Below are positions 1 to 12,849 of a DNA stretch of 64,000 nucleotides, in pieces. Origin of the DNA: Symbiodinium natans. Lineage: Eukaryota; Sar; Dinophyceae; Suessiales; Symbiodiniaceae. The stretch lies in the NCBI GenBank assembly GCA_905221605.1, contig CAJNDS010002117.1, positions 62,001-126,000 of the forward strand. The letters are read 5' to 3'. The position numbers were made by a program, and so were the translations under genes. Below the pieces are notes generated by a model. It saw only the letters and a program-made list of their open reading frames with translations, was not told where the DNA came from and ran no database searches. Numbering within the stretch: position 1 is the stretch's first letter; every line of letters starts with the position of its first letter.

Positions 1-1422
1 CCAGTGTTTTTCACCGGCAAGCTGCCGGAGCTGTGTGCTCTCTTGTGCTCCGATGACAAGGTCTCCACCTGACAAGCCAGGCAACCACGCAAAGCAAAGA
101 GCTCCAAGCCCGAAAATGAGCGCTCTGTCTAGGCAAGCAGACTTGGTGGGACATTCCAAGAGGGGCACTGCGTGGACTGCACAGGAAGGACCGGTGTGCT
201 CACATCTGCTCCAGGCCTTCGGAGCCCAATCTGAGAGAAAAGACCTGCAAGCCACGCAGAGCTGAGCACCCTAAACAAACCCAAGAACAAAGCCCAGCGG
301 TTCACACCTGCTTCGTTCTCTCTGATGCTGAGCTCGGATCCCGCTTTTCCTTTCTGGAGCCCAGTGCCTCGCAGGAGCAAGAGGCCTAAGAAGGCTGAAA
401 AGGGCGGCTTATTTTGCAGGGCTTTACAGTGTGGTTGAACTTACTTGGGTGCAGGTCCTTGAAGGCTTGCCAGATCATCGTGGGCTTGGTTTTGGAACCT
501 TAAATGCCGCCGGCGAATGCAGCAAAAAAGCAGCCAGCGCAGGGAACTTCGCCTTTTTGGTTGGGCCTCTGATGGCCCTGCCTGTCCAGTTTTTAATCCC
601 TCCCTCCGTGTTGGCAATGTTTGGGGTGAGGGGAAGCGGAGCAGCAAGGAACTGGCGCTCTAACCTACTGTTGTCAAAAGCAGCCACTCGTAGTACACAC
701 AAAAACAGGCAAACGTTCAAGCATTCGTTTGCGCGAGGAGCCGGGTGCCAGTCCAAGTATGCCATTCTGCTGCTGGGCATAGAAAAGCCCGGATTCCTGG
801 CCGATGCTCCAGCGGATACTCCAGCGGCTTCAAAGCACCGCAAGTGGACACGTCTCCACGCAAAGACCCACGAAAACTCCACGAATCAACAGTCGACAGA
901 AAACGCAAGCTGGAGGCTATAGGCCTTGAGAGCACATCCCGCAGTCGCCATGAAAGGGTCGGTGCCTGGAGTCTCAAAAAGAGCTGAGCAGTGCAAGGAA
1001 CAAAACAGTCTCTCGCAGCCGATGGGTCCCTGGCTTCCATTCCAAGACACGAAGCGCAGGCTGTCGCGAAACCACCTCCTTTCGTTTTCACTTTGTTCGG
1101 GGGGAAGGAGTCTTACTTAGAGTCGTGGTTCTGCGGTCCAGTCGACCTACCTGATCACTGAGCAGCAGACCCTTCAAGGGAGGATCCCTCCAGATACTTC
1201 TCCCGGAAACTGCAACGATCCTCCGGTACAACTTGGTGTTTGGAATCCAGGTCACTCCGCCCAGCGCTGAGCGCTAACGCACATCCGCCCGTCCTTCTGG
1301 CATTTGCCAGGACAGTCAGCTCCACAGCGAACCCACTGGCCGGTAGCGCTGGCAGATAGATTGAAGTGAGGATTCAGATGTTTGCCGCAGGCAGAACACC
1401 CCGTGCATGTCAATTCAGTGAC
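1..1422 (-). CDS. Pepsin-like aspartyl protease, partial (C-terminus off left edge)
   Basis: Endopeptidase of the pepsin (A1) family, identified from consecutive exons on the minus strand. Exon 1422-1267 encodes a Cys-rich flap region (VTELTCTGCSACGKHLNPHF, then CxxxCxxxxxxCVSAQ) like that of apicomplexan and other protist A1 proteases. Exon 1196-1159 gives YLEGSSLEGSAA, matching the family Y-x-EGSS motif. Exon 983-934 gives DPFMATAGC. Exon 796-742 gives ESGLFYAQQQNGILGLAP, the family 'GLF..Q..(D/N)GI(L/M)G' segment. Exon 244-217 (VFSLRLGSE) joins in phase to exon 68-1 (GGDLVIGAQESTQL), the 'FSL.LG..GG.L..G' block. At least one linking exon between 1159 and 983 was not found (phases do not match). 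Donors include GC (after 934, 742, 217) and GT (after 1159). The first catalytic Asp exon should lie upstream; a candidate at 1704-1687 reads VDTASW instead of DTGS. The second catalytic Asp lies beyond the window. The family is secure; exon edges are good to a few bases. Confidence 0.82.
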
Positions 1423-1524
1423 CTCGCAAGCTGCTGCGAATGGACACGGAGAGGCCATCAGAGAAGGAGACAAACAGTGGGAGAACAAGACACAGGAGTG
1501 TGTGCCCGACAGAGAGGCAGAGAA

Positions 1525-1558
<34 letters not shown>

Positions 1559-3600
1559 CAGCGCAAGAGATCTAGCAGAATAAAAGAAGGAGAGAGAGAT
1601 GGCCTAAATCGGATTAGACGCTTCAGACTCAGGCCCTTTAATGGCGCAACACTTCTTTGACGGATATCCACTCGCTGCCGAGTTGCCCAGCTTGCCGTGT
1701 CTACCTGAAGATGCGTGCGAATGGTTCGGAAAGACAACATGCAAAAGTGAGACACCACGTAATCAAACTAGAAAATTGACAAATAAAGGAGCGTCCAAGG
1801 AGCGATCAATGATGCACGCTGTGGCCTGCGCTGCAGTCCAGGGTAGCATTTCATGAACAACAACAGCCCAACACTGCCCACACTGTGCCATATGAAGCAG
1901 GGTCTTTCTTGCTTGCATTCCCCAAAACGCACCCTCTAGGAACATTCTCAGGCATCTCTTGCAAGGAAACAATTATATCAGCTAGTAGCAGCAATCAAGA
2001 CCATGTGCACGCATCATCTCTGTGCCTCGGGGATCCCAGCAGCACCTCGCGGAGAAAGGGTGCAGCACCCGCGAAGTCCAACGGCAAGGGCACTTTAAAG
2101 GGTACGGATTTATGAACATGTTCTCATGTTCTTGTCTCGTTGGCCTCTGCAAAGTAAACGCCCTCGCGCAAGCTGCCGCGCAGCCTTAAAGGTTTCTGTG
2201 ATCTGGTCGTCAAAGCGATTCGAAGAAAATTGGAGCGCCAGAACGATGAGCCCGGAACTTTGCATGCCAAGCCTGCGGCTGCGGTCCCATGTGCATGGCC
2301 GCCAGGAGCCTACATAACCTACAGCATCCTACAGCATGAGTTTGTCCATCCAGCTTGTCGCAACACTGCCCAAACATGCCCAAACACATCCAAGCCAAGT
2401 CGATGGGACATGAAGCACGATGACATGGATCCTCCTCCCGACTGCCTTGGGCCCTTGATGCAGCGGCAGGCACTCGAGAGTTTGCCTATGGCTGGGTGTC
2501 GGTGTGATGTGATCATCTTGGCATGGTGCATATTAGCCCATGACCAGGGCTCATGACAGAGTCTAATGATGAAACCCCCGACTCAAAACACTGTGGTGGG
2601 CACAGAACTGAATTCACTTGGATCAACTAGTCTTACGCTGGTCTGTAGAATCCGTGAGAACTCCCGATTGACAGGCAGAGGCACGTTTCCCGAGATGCGG
2701 TGACGAGAGCAGGGCGCCCGAATTCATCGGTACTACCAATTGTCGAGTGTGAGACATATCATGGCATGCAACTTAAGAGAGTAGCCAACTTGCCCAGCAA
2801 CAAATAACAAATATTTCAGCATCTGAAACCGATCACACCTTCGAAGCTTCTCGAGACCCTCGGGCCGATATCCTGCACGGGTGAACATGGCTGAAAGGCT
2901 GACGGGGGCAATAAGGTGCTTGAGACAGAGCTTCGTGGAACTGTGGAGAAGGCATTTTAACATATGAATGTTTGTTGTCTGCGCATCTGATCTCTGGATC
3001 CTGGAGGTGCTTCGGGATAAGCTGCCGCTTGACTGGCGCCTTCGGCGGTAGAATCCGTTAAGAGCACATCAGCTGACCGAGGAAAATCGAGGTGCAGGCC
3101 CTGCAGAGATCTTTGACCTTATCAAACAATGTCACCCATGAATGACGGAAGTCAACAAGCCTATGATGCTTGGGCTCCGACTCCTCTCTTGTATCGTCCC
3201 CTTGTGCGACTGACTGGCTCCTGGCATGGCCCCCAACTGCGCGACTTCCGCCGTGAGCGGTCGAGAAATAAGGGATGGCGCAACACAAAGCAGCGCAGGC
3301 TGTCCTCTGCCTCTTACTTTCGCGCTTCTTCTTCTGGAGCTCTCGGGCATGAGTACGCATGAACCTTATCCCAAGCGAAGGTTCCCGATGCTCGCATCAG
3401 GCTGGCAAGCGTGACACGCAAACACCAACAAATTCGCCCGTGCGAGCCTCGGCCCAATGTGTCATTTGTTAAGTCACTGGCAGGTCAATCTGCTGAAGCT
3501 TGATCTCGGAGATGTAGTTGTTGTGGATTCCAAACTGGCAGGATGCAAAGTACAAAAAGGGTCCTACGAGGCTCCCACATGCTCTCCCCTAGGACGGTAC
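1423..3600. other. Intron or intergenic stretch with a GA/CT microsatellite
   Basis: A GA-rich tract at about 1526-1562 reads as CT on the minus strand and lies upstream of the protease exon acceptor at 1422, where it could act as a polypyrimidine tract. The only coding hint is the possible 18-bp VDTASW segment at 1704-1687 (GC donor, phase compatible with the next exon). A minus-strand ORF at 2963-2733 is open but unrecognised. Nothing else is supported. Confidence 0.45.
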
Positions 3601-3639
3601 GCTGAGCGGTATGACAGAGAGCAGTATGCTTTGAGTACA

Positions 3640-3890
3640 ATCCGAGTAAACACATGTTGCTATTTTCTGAGAGAGCAACTTTGCAAATTTGGCCTCGGTC
3701 ATCGAGAGGTGCTCTGCCTTCTGTAGCAACTTCAGGAACACCTGCGGATTGCTCGCCGGAACAGCATCCAGACCATCTCTCACAGACACCTCCTTCGCTG
3801 AACTATACAACTCCTCTTTCTCTTTGCTTGTATCACGAAGGCAAATTGTTTCCGAAAAATTGTCGCTTGGCTTCTGAAGCCTGCGCCCAA
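3640..3890 (-). CDS. Possible exon of an unrecognised protein
   Basis: A minus-strand reading with protein-like composition (DNFSETICLRDTSKEKEEL ... AKFAKLLSQKIATC) is open for about 80 codons. It is Lys/Glu/Leu rich and probably helical. No domain was recognised and the splice sites are not fixed. It may belong with the helical exons at 4.2-4.6 kb in one gene. The call rests on composition only. Confidence 0.35.
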
Positions 3891-4229
3891 GAAAGGCATG
3901 CGGTTGCCTCCGTTTCGGGACTGACCTCGCTTCATTCCGCGATTTCACCACTGATTGTCGCGGTCTTCTGCTCTTCCTTCGCTATGAACCATCCCTTAAG
4001 GCCTTACAGGACTTGCACAGGCAGGCACTCCCTCCTCCCTAGTTTCTTGCTCAGTTTATTTTCATTTTTCCGTTGGCTCTTCCATGTGCTTCCTTCTCTG
4101 ATCTTCTCTACTCCCTAGAGCCTCTTGAGGTCAAGTCAATGAGTCAATACCCCTACAATGACCATGACACGCAACCCCCCGCACATCCACTACCCTCCGC
4201 TGCCGCGGTGCTCGTTGGACACCAGGCCT

Positions 4230-4560
4230 CCGCCGCCTCATCTGTGAAGTAGTTGTCCTGCTCTCGTGACACTCCTTGCCCTTGCACTCGTGGCACTCGC
4301 GGGCCATTGCCCCTGGAAAGGTCATTGCCTCGAAACTCAACTTCGTGATGAACTTGTTCTGCAAGATAACCTTCAGAACGACAACTTTGCTCTGGGTGGT
4401 GAGGGTGGTAAGTAAGCTGTTCTGTGCCTCTGCGACGAACTCCATGGCATCATCTCGTATGTTGTTTCCTTTGGCATCTTGGCACGACCAGGAACTTACC
4501 CAATTTTTTGCTCAAGCTGCAAGACTTTCAACTTGCACTGAAGCCCATCAAAACCCCTTC
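4230..4560 (-). CDS. Possible helical/coiled-coil exons
   Basis: Two minus-strand segments look coding. About 4445-4260 reads EFVAEAQNSLLTTLTTQSK, then KVVVLKVILQNKFITKL, an amphipathic Lys/Leu pattern. About 4548-4505 reads CKLKVLQLEQKI and is followed by GGTAAG, a good GT donor. The style (short helical exons) resembles the coiled-coil genes further right, but no direct match to them was seen. Confidence 0.35.
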
Positions 4561-4929
4561 TCATCTGCTCTCAGCTTTTCTCAATCCGTTTAACACTCGA
4601 GCCTGAGCAGTCCAATTCCTGCAGGTGTGTGTTGAGCAGCAGCGCCTAGGCACCGCCGTGCAATGTGCATCAACACTTTTGCCGCTTGTGGAGGTGCAAA
4701 GCCTCAAAGAGGTGCTTGACTGCATCGTCACGCAAGCGGTTCACCTCAGGCGCGCTTGCGATATGCCCCGGTCTAAGCTGTATGTGGGTCCAGGTTCAGT
4801 GCAGTTAAGGCTCGCTACAGGCTGGGGTCTTCACACGGATATCCAATGATCGGAGTCGGCAGTTTTTCCGCAATGCCTTCGGCAGGCAAAGGTCATCAAG
4901 GTCACCGACTGCAAGTTGAGTTGCTGTCT

Positions 4930-5938
4930 GAAAGCTACCAAGCAGCCCACCCTCCGTTCCTCACAAGATCTGAACGTCATGGCGCACGAACCGTGCTGTG
5001 AAACATTCAGTACGCATGCTAAAGGACAGGGATACCGACATAGCAAGGACAGGGATACCGACATAGCTATGTTACCCGAGACCGAAGAGACATCGATACT
5101 CAACAATAAACCTAATGGACAGGCACGTGGCTTGTCCCCACCTGGCCGTGGGACATGTCCCGGCTCCGCCCACGTGTGTCGTGCACCGTGGCGGGTCTTG
5201 CAGGTTGAAACTTCCGCACCCTGTCGGGCTGTATCATCCAGCGAGTTCGCGCCGAGCGAAAGCTATGAACATGAATGAGGAAGGAGTCCCAGAAGTGTAC
5301 TTCGCAATGCGCGACCGATTCCCAGATTACCCAAATATATGCGGTTCGTCCGACTGCCCACCCAAAACACTCCGACACGATAGTCTCCGCGGCCTTGAGC
5401 GGAACCGTTCAGCTCGTGCATCCAGGCCCCAACACCCAAAACCGACGACCCGAGACCATTGCACAACGGTACCACGCACGGACAACTCGCTGGAGACTAC
5501 CGTTAGAGTTGTGGGTCCCGTCGCTTCCCCATCGAGCGACCGGTACACGAACCTGATACGATGGCGAGCACCATAAGGCATGGGTTAGCCAGGGCGTTGT
5601 GTGCTGAAATCGGTTTTCGCGGACATCGTCCCGCTCCGATTGGCCAGTTCACAACATGAGCATGTGACATGACAAGTGCATTCCACGGCCCGTCGAATTT
5701 GCTTTACATCGAAGCCCCCTGTTACCAGTGATCACCACGAGGAGGTGCCCCACGTTGATCGCCACTCTGAGTCATGTCAGTCCATGCTGGGAGAAATGTA
5801 GCCCAATACTATTCAGCAAATCGTACCGCGAACCTAGAAGCCTCGTCCATACAGCCCGTTAGAACGACTTCGTGCAACAAGTGTTGCGCTTATTTACAAT
5901 GCCAAAGTTGTGAGCCTCACCTAAGACCCCGCTCATGC
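4930..5938. other. No gene recognised
   Basis: There are GC-rich stretches with several overlapping ORFs on both strands (for example 5115-5576 plus), none with recognisable motifs or convincing splice sites. An 18-bp direct repeat (ggacagggataccgacat) occurs twice around 5028-5064. Confidence 0.4.
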
Positions 5939-8900
5939 CGAAAGGGCCTTAGCTATTGCCTTGCCACCGATGCTGGTGATTCCGTTGGCGCGAACGCCTG
6001 ACTTCACCATCCCTGCTGATTCACGCAAGCGCAAACCGGGATCATCTGAGCTATGCACTGAGCTTGGACACCTTGCTGTAACTGCAGAGGGCCTATGCAG
6101 TGCACAACCACAGCAGCTCAAGGGAAGGTGCAGTTTCGTGCCTTCGCCAAGGCAACAGCGCCCGCATCCCCAATCTCGTTTAAACCTCACCACAGCGCAT
6201 TCAGCAAAACAATCGGCAGCTCATCCTCAGGAGTCTCTTCCAAGGCAAAGGCCAAGATCCAAATGTCTCAACGTTGGGCACTTCTCGACTGCACTCCCGA
6301 TAGCAGCACCTCCATCCTGACTTCCATTCTAGAAAGCTGGACTCTGAACGTCTCGGAAGGTGTGACGGATGCTATTGAAGGAAGACCGTCTCTGCGACAA
6401 TAGTCTCGGGTACACCTAAGCTGAGGGCCTTGAGGATGTGGTTGTCAAAAAGTCTCAGCTCCTTTAAGGTGCGAGAGGAGGACACGAACCTGACGTCTCA
6501 CACGTCAGCTTCCTCTCAACAGCGTGTCTCAGCACATGAGATGCAATGACATTCTCACATAGCTGGTGTGTGAACTGCAGCATACTGCTTCAATGCTTGG
6601 CAACATTTACATTTCACGCACTACCCGATCTCAGCCAGCAGGCAGCACGCATGAAGAGTGGGATTATTCTGAGCATTCCGGAGCATGTAATTACCTTGCG
6701 AGCTGGGGATTACCACATCTGCGGCATTGCTGTTTGGTCGCGTTGGGGTGGGCCTAAGAGGTGGTGTAGACATGGAAATCAGTACATGTCCTATGTCTGA
6801 GCTCTTGACTCAGCAAGCGCTATGGCGCCCGTGTCCTGCTTGTCTTTGGCGAAATGGTAATCACTTGTGGGAAGAACGCATTTCAGAAGCGTGACGCACA
6901 GCGACGCACCAGATTAGAAGCTGCTGTGCACTCATCGGAATCTCATAGCTGCAAAGATTGGCAAAGATTGGCAGCTGAGTAATATAGTTTCAGCAGCACC
7001 GGTACTTTCTAGCAAGAACTCCACTCCCGGTGACTGTTTATTTCTATCACCCCACTCCTCCTCCCTCATGCAGATTGTTATGTTCTACTGTCATATTTCA
7101 AAGAAGTCGAGAGGGTGACCAGAATCTATCTGAGCCAGGACCCCGACCCCGATGCCATTAGCATCCAGCGTGAGGACTTCGAGCACACCCTGGCCCCAAC
7201 ACACGCTGACATAACGCGCGCCTCAACAGTGATGCTACGGGGCAAGGAGGCACCTGCTGAATCAGGGCTTCTGCAACGGCCCCCACGCCAGCATCCGACA
7301 GATTGTTGTGCTGGAGGTTGAGGTCCAGAAGAACTGATCAGAGAGGCATATCGAAGTAAGCATCGCAGACAATCGCAGATCATCACAGCCTTCTGCTGTT
7401 TACTGAGAGGCAACTCCCGGCCTGCATTCGTTGACAAGCCTTTGGCCAAAATGAAAGCTTCTTCTGGACCAAAACACACGTGCCTCGCCAGAAGGCTGGG
7501 GTCTGGAACAAACAACAAAGGCAAACAAAGGTCTGCTGCCTGAAGTCTAGCTTGGTAACATGACCTGCAAGCCAGCATTTCAATCACAATTGGCAGACTG
7601 ATCAGTTGACCTTGCAGCCGTACTCAGCCGTATGCAGCCACGCCGCTGTTCGTTGAGATATCATTCGAGAGCGCTAAGAGGCCAGACCGCGAAATGTTTG
7701 CGAGTGAGGCCTTGGCCGAATCCGCTTCTAACTCTTTCAGTGGCTTTCAGATGATTTGGCGTGGCCCATGGCACTTCACGGCACTTCATGACACCGTGGC
7801 CTCCTCAACGTCCTCGTTGATGCGAACATTGAGCCGAACCACCTCTGGAAGTCACAGGCGAAGTGCCAGCTTCGATTGGTGTGACAGCAGCCTTCGGCGA
7901 GAATCCGCGCACCAACTGAGGCTTGTCCTGTCCAAGCTGTCATTTGCCCTCGGATGATCAACAAGATGAACGCGGCCTTCTTTGGAAAGAGCACAATCGG
8001 CATATGCTAACACACACATGTACTCGTGGAGGGGCGCAGGGTGGCAGACGGGGGGAAGGCTGGAGCTGGATGTGCGTATGTCTGGTCTGTGTGCACTCTT
8101 CGCATGCTGCCTGTTGTGAGCGATCTGAAATCAAGGTATAGTTCATAGTGAAAACGGGAAAGGATGAATGTTGTGGTAAAGAACCTGACCTAAAAGCTAC
8201 TGTAGCCAAGGGAGCCGAAATTTTACGGAGTCATGGAATGCTTTGTGGCATGGCAGTCCTGCAGATGTTCTCAATGACTCAACACATATAGAATCGAAAG
8301 ACATGAAGGTCAGGAAAAGAAGGTAACAAGCACCTGTCACGCATGGTGCTGAACTTTCCTTTCGCAGATTCTGTAGATCCGCAATGTCGCATCAGTCCAG
8401 AGCGGATGTCCAGGTGAGTTCGAAGTTTCCACACAGCACTATAGCTATTGCGAGGGTAGCTGCAATAATCCCGAGTGTTCCGTCTGAGCATGTCCTGTTT
8501 GTCGACCAGCTTAAAATGGATATCTCATGAGCATATGCCGCAACTAGGGTAGAGACTCGCAAAACAACGGTATGTACAGTATGCATGCCGCTGAATGCCA
8601 ATCTTCACGTCAAGGACTGGGCCTCAAGGCAGTGTGCCAGGCAGCCCCATGCCAGATCTGCGTGCATCTGTTCAGGCCAGTGCTGTGAAGAGAGTGGCGA
8701 CGTTGCTCTGGAAGTCTCAGGTGAGCCCTGGGTTGTCTTGTGTCTGATGCGGCGTGGTGGCTGTCATGCTTGTGACTCCAGAAGGCAACCACCCGCAGAT
8801 TTGAGTCTAGGGCCGGCATCATGAGGTTCAAGTGGTTCAAGCTGCCTGCAACCTCGTCCTGGTGCCAAAACAATTGCATCGCAACAGCACAAGGACCCTC

Positions 8901-9330
8901 GGGAAAAGGATGGATGTAACCAAGCATGACACCCATGCTCGCTCTGTCCATGTGCATGTTGCCCATCTTGTGACCTCACACAGAGAGGCGCAGGCCTCCA
9001 AGAGTTGCAGGAAGAGCGCTTCATTGGGTGATGCCTCGGAGAAAAGGAACTAAGCGGATCCGAATGATTCAACTGCTGCTTTACTGATTCAAGCCGTCAG
9101 GGCATTCAAGTTAGATTGCACGATATTATATTGCAGCCTGGCCTCATTCGACAACGCCTCGGTCCTGCCAGCCTGTGGACCACAGAAGCTACAAGAACAT
9201 CGAGTCACATCTGACTCCAACCGGCATGTGCTGAAGCGGGCTGCCTCAAAAGCTCCTGGTGAGGAGCTTGTTGCTCTTGTTGCATTCGAGCCTCAGGGCC
9301 ATGTACGGTACTCTTCGACCTTTCACCAGC
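5939..9330 (-). CDS. Leucine-rich-repeat protein (ribonuclease-inhibitor type), several exons
   Basis: Protein with LRRs of the ribonuclease-inhibitor/NLR type, expected to form a curved protein-binding surface. Exon 7335-7254 encodes LDLNLQHNNLSDAGVGAVAE followed by ALIQQ. It joins in phase (GT donor) to exon 7189-7131, GVLEVLTLDANGIGVGVLAQ; the consensus Asn residues are then about 28 residues apart, the normal spacing. Exon 6489-6422 encodes TLKELRLFDNHILKAL and exon 5997-5939 encodes VRANGITSIGGKAIAKALS (GC donor). Upstream candidates are about 7850-7787 (VVRLNVRINEDVEEAT) and about 9310-9246 (ALRLECNKSNKLLT). A further open segment near 7520-7395 (PEEAFILAKGLSTNAGREL) may be an exon. Start and end of the gene are not located. 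Family assignment is firm for the two joined exons; membership of the outer exons is inferred. Confidence 0.75.
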
Positions 9331-9759
9331 ACTGCCTTCAAGTCAGCTTCAAGACATGTTCTAGCAAAGGTCCGAGCTCACTGTCTGCATGCCTTCCCAA
9401 GGGTATATGGAAATTTGCGTGCATGTGCATGCATGCGCCGAACAGCCAAAATACATTATCTTACGGGTTGAAGCCTGAACAAGGCGTATGAGCTCGAGAT
9501 GGGGTCAGCAAGTTCATCCTGCCAGGCACAAGCTTCAATTGCTGCTAATAAATCGTCATCAGTCGCGCCTTGAGCTAGATTTGCTCTGGGACTGCGCTGG
9601 CCTCAACAGAACTTCCGTTCTCTCTGACTGCCCCCGATACAGTAGTACGACCCAGACAGCCCAGACATGGACGGAAGAATCACCGCTGGAGACTCTCGCA
9701 GCATCTGCTGGATGTCCTTTAGCTCGCACCGGTGTACCAATAGCCTGCAGCTCCAGTCT
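9331..9759. other. No gene recognised
   Basis: Mixed-strand short ORFs without recognisable motifs. Nothing is supported here. Confidence 0.35.
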
Positions 9760-9965
9760 AGCGGTGCATGTCCTGTTCGGCTGCAGCTTCAGCTCGCCCC
9801 TGCTCCTCGAGCATGAATTGATGTTTGGAGTAGCGGAGTAACGTGCATTTAGAAGTGGCATGATGTGGCATGTGCGAATATGTGTGAATGCCACTGGGCC
9901 AATGCATTGCCTCGAGAGCCTCTTGAACAACCTCATCGTCCGTGTCAGGCTCCTCGAGAAAACGC
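9760..9965 (-). CDS. Possible exon(s), acidic and helical
   Basis: The minus strand reads RFLEEPDTDDEVVQEALEAM and, further on, FMLEEQGRAEAAAEQDM in the same open frame. The composition is that of a helical, charged protein. No domain was recognised, and the stretch between the two motifs may be intron. Confidence 0.35.
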
Positions 9966-10759
9966 ACAGATCGAGCAACTCCTTTCCATTCCTTTCGGTA
10001 AGCAGCATGTCAATGTGGTTGCATGTGGCAGGCTTTCAGCCTGCATAATCAAGCGATTGTGAGTGATCCCGTGTTGCTATGCAACAGAAATTGCTTCAGA
10101 CATTTCAAGACTCTCGGGAAATTCGAGAAGCAGGCTGTCTGGCTAACTCCACTTCCGTCGCACAAGCGCGCGATCGGCGAGGACAGCGCAAAGCCAATTC
10201 GGGAACCACCAGTCCGTCATGCCACTACGCAAAACGACTCTTCAGGTATACACTTCGGGACAGTCAGTAGTCAGCAGTGAGGGGTCTCCTCACACTTTCA
10301 TTACTTTGCAATTCGCTAATGTGACGCCACATGACGGCTTCATTGTTGCCAGTTGTTGCCAGCATGTTGCCAGCTTTGGCAACGTGTTGGACTCGCCACT
10401 AGTAGCCAGGTATTCTCCCCATAGGCATTGGAACCGGTTCCGTCTTTTACTTCACCCTTGCAGTCCCTTGCAGAAATGGGGCTTGGTAGTGTGGCGGGGA
10501 TGGGGTGACATGAGAATGAATAGAAATCCGAGGAAGGAGTGCGATATACTACCGACATCTGACGATGCAGAAAGCCCGCCTCCACATGATCCTGATCTGA
10601 ACCTCAAGTGTTGGGCACAGGTATCCATGCAACATGCTGCAGACAAATCAGGACAAATCCCTACGGTTGGTGCACGTTGGCACACATGGGCGCCGCACGC
10701 ACAGTGGAGAGCTGCCCAGCGTTGGCCATCGCCGACGTGCTTCTTGGGTTGAGACCCAG

Positions 10760-10905
10760 GTCGTTCATCATCGCTTCGAGCATCGACCAAGCCCGCGATC
10801 GGCCACCCTAGACAGGCTTCAAGTACGCTACCGACATCCAGCAGACCTTCTAGCTTCTCTAACGTGACAGCCTCTCCCACGTCAACAGGCGACAGCACCT
10901 GAAAT
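10760..10905 (-). CDS. Possible exon of an unrecognised protein
   Basis: A minus-strand segment reading VLSPVDVGEAVTLEKLE follows a CAG|G acceptor, and the open frame continues as LLDVGSVLEACLGWPIAG. No family was recognised. The plus strand is also open here, so the strand is inferred from the neighbours. Confidence 0.3.
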
Positions 10906-11099
10906 GTGAACGACACGGCACTGGGTTGACTCCAGGTTCGCTTTGATCTGAGATGACCACCTCTGACCGAGGAAAGCCTTCCCATTCGCTCTCCTGTCGC
11001 AAACAATCACTAGACTGTGAATATGGCATCGACGTGACTTGACATGCAAGCTCAAAAGCAGCGCGTCTTGCTTCTCGACACGGTACCTCGTCGTCGTCC

Positions 11100-12840
11100 A
11101 CCAGCCGCTCGGTCGTACCTCTGCACTTGTTGCATAGTCTTAGACTCTTGGATCTTAGAACTTAGTATACTATAGCTCTGTTGGAAGTCGAGACACTGCC
11201 TGCACATTTGGCTGCTTCCAGTTGCTGTCCCAAGAGCCCTATGACCTGGCAGGCGTGCTTCTCTGTATGGATGTTACTCCAGGCACATTTTTCCACTTCG
11301 CCTCAGCAGCATCCATCTCACGCTCCTCCTCGCCATCAGGGTGGCACTTATCATCGTCAACCGGCTCTTAAACATCAAGTTGTGTCTGAATGAACCGGGC
11401 TGGAAGGCAAAGTGCACCTCTGTCTACATGATTGAAGCTCAACTTCAGGCAGCAGCTTACACACCGGCATGTCTGTGACGAGGCCGCTGCATGCACACCA
11501 ACGAACATCAGGCCTTCTCATTCCACGGCAACTCGACGCCCAATCGCCTGCTTGCATCATGCCTGGCGTGACGCTGGGAAGGATCTCGACCGAATACATA
11601 TCAGGTGGTCAGGTCGCATCATGATGCAACTTACCTTCGTGGAAGTTCATTGCTTTCCTTTCTGCGTCTTTGTGCCCTAACTGACTTTGCCAAAGTCCAG
11701 ACGTCCCAGGGGAACAAATTTAAAAGTTGTTCGATTTGCAAGCTTCCCACCCCTTCCCAACGCTTTTTCCGGGCCGTCTGTCCCAGTGATCCACACAGCC
11801 TAGAAACCAGGTTTGAAAAGAGATACTTAGGAGATGCATCCACGCAGCCGCATCGTTGCATAATAAGTAAGCACGCCCATGCGTGTGCCAGCAGTCCGCC
11901 CTTTTCTCGTCGAAGGCGGGCAGTAGCATTAATGCTGCCTTGCTAACGCTGAGCCGCTAAGCTTCACATCGCCCGCTGCTCCTCTATCCACTCCTTTCCG
12001 GCATGCGCCATGACACAACTAAGAGGGGAAGCCCGTCCAAAGAGCATGCCAAACCATCGTCAAGAAACAGCCTCGAACAGTTTGCCCCTGGCATGGAGGT
12101 ATTCCACGCCCTCTACTTCTTCAAGCAGGAACCATGGCCTCCGCGCACATGAACGGACATTCTTGCAGTGTGGCATCCAGAACCATACCAGGGGCCAATT
12201 CTGAGTTCACCACAATCCGTGAGGCTCTCCGAAATCCAGGCCAACCGATCCACCCACAATCCCCAGGCAGAGGGCCTTAGCTGCTGTTGCGTTCAACTGC
12301 GTATGTGCTTGTAAAGCAACTTGCCCATGTGCAAGAAAGTCGCTGCAATTGAGTCAACATCCCCCCCGACATCGACCGAGGCCCTGTTGGAGCGGACATC
12401 ACTTGCCATTGTTTAGCAAGCAAGATGATGAGAGTAGCTGAGCAGCCGTGCCTGAGAATGTCCAAAGGGCCCCGATGGTGTTTCAGAAGGTAGAGCACAA
12501 CTGCTGCAGTCCTCATGGCCTTGCAGGAGAGGCAGAAAACAAAAAGCTATCCGGATCTCTACGCCCACAACTTTTTGCTTTGGGCAAAAGCTCTGGGACC
12601 CCTGACATCAGACCAAAGCCCGTGCATCTTGCTGGATCCATCATCCCCGGCTCCGATGCCATCAGCCTGTACCCGGGAAAAACAGACTCACAGATACTGT
12701 TCATGCTCTGATCATGATCCGTCGTGTTACATTTAGGCTGTGAAGGACACTTCGAAGGACTCCCCAGCTCCTGGGTTGCTGAGTGCAAGACTGGAGGGCA
12801 TGGCTGTGGACCACAAAGCAGCTCGTGCCTTTGCCGGACA
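11100..12840. other. No gene recognised
   Basis: Numerous short overlapping ORFs on both strands, no domain motif and no repeat array. I see nothing to annotate. Confidence 0.4.
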
Positions 12841-12849
12841 TCTTACGCC

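Noticed and set aside
1252-1758. 168-codon ORF as a single gene
   Set aside because: Only 1422-1267 is protease exon; the middle is CT microsatellite read-through.
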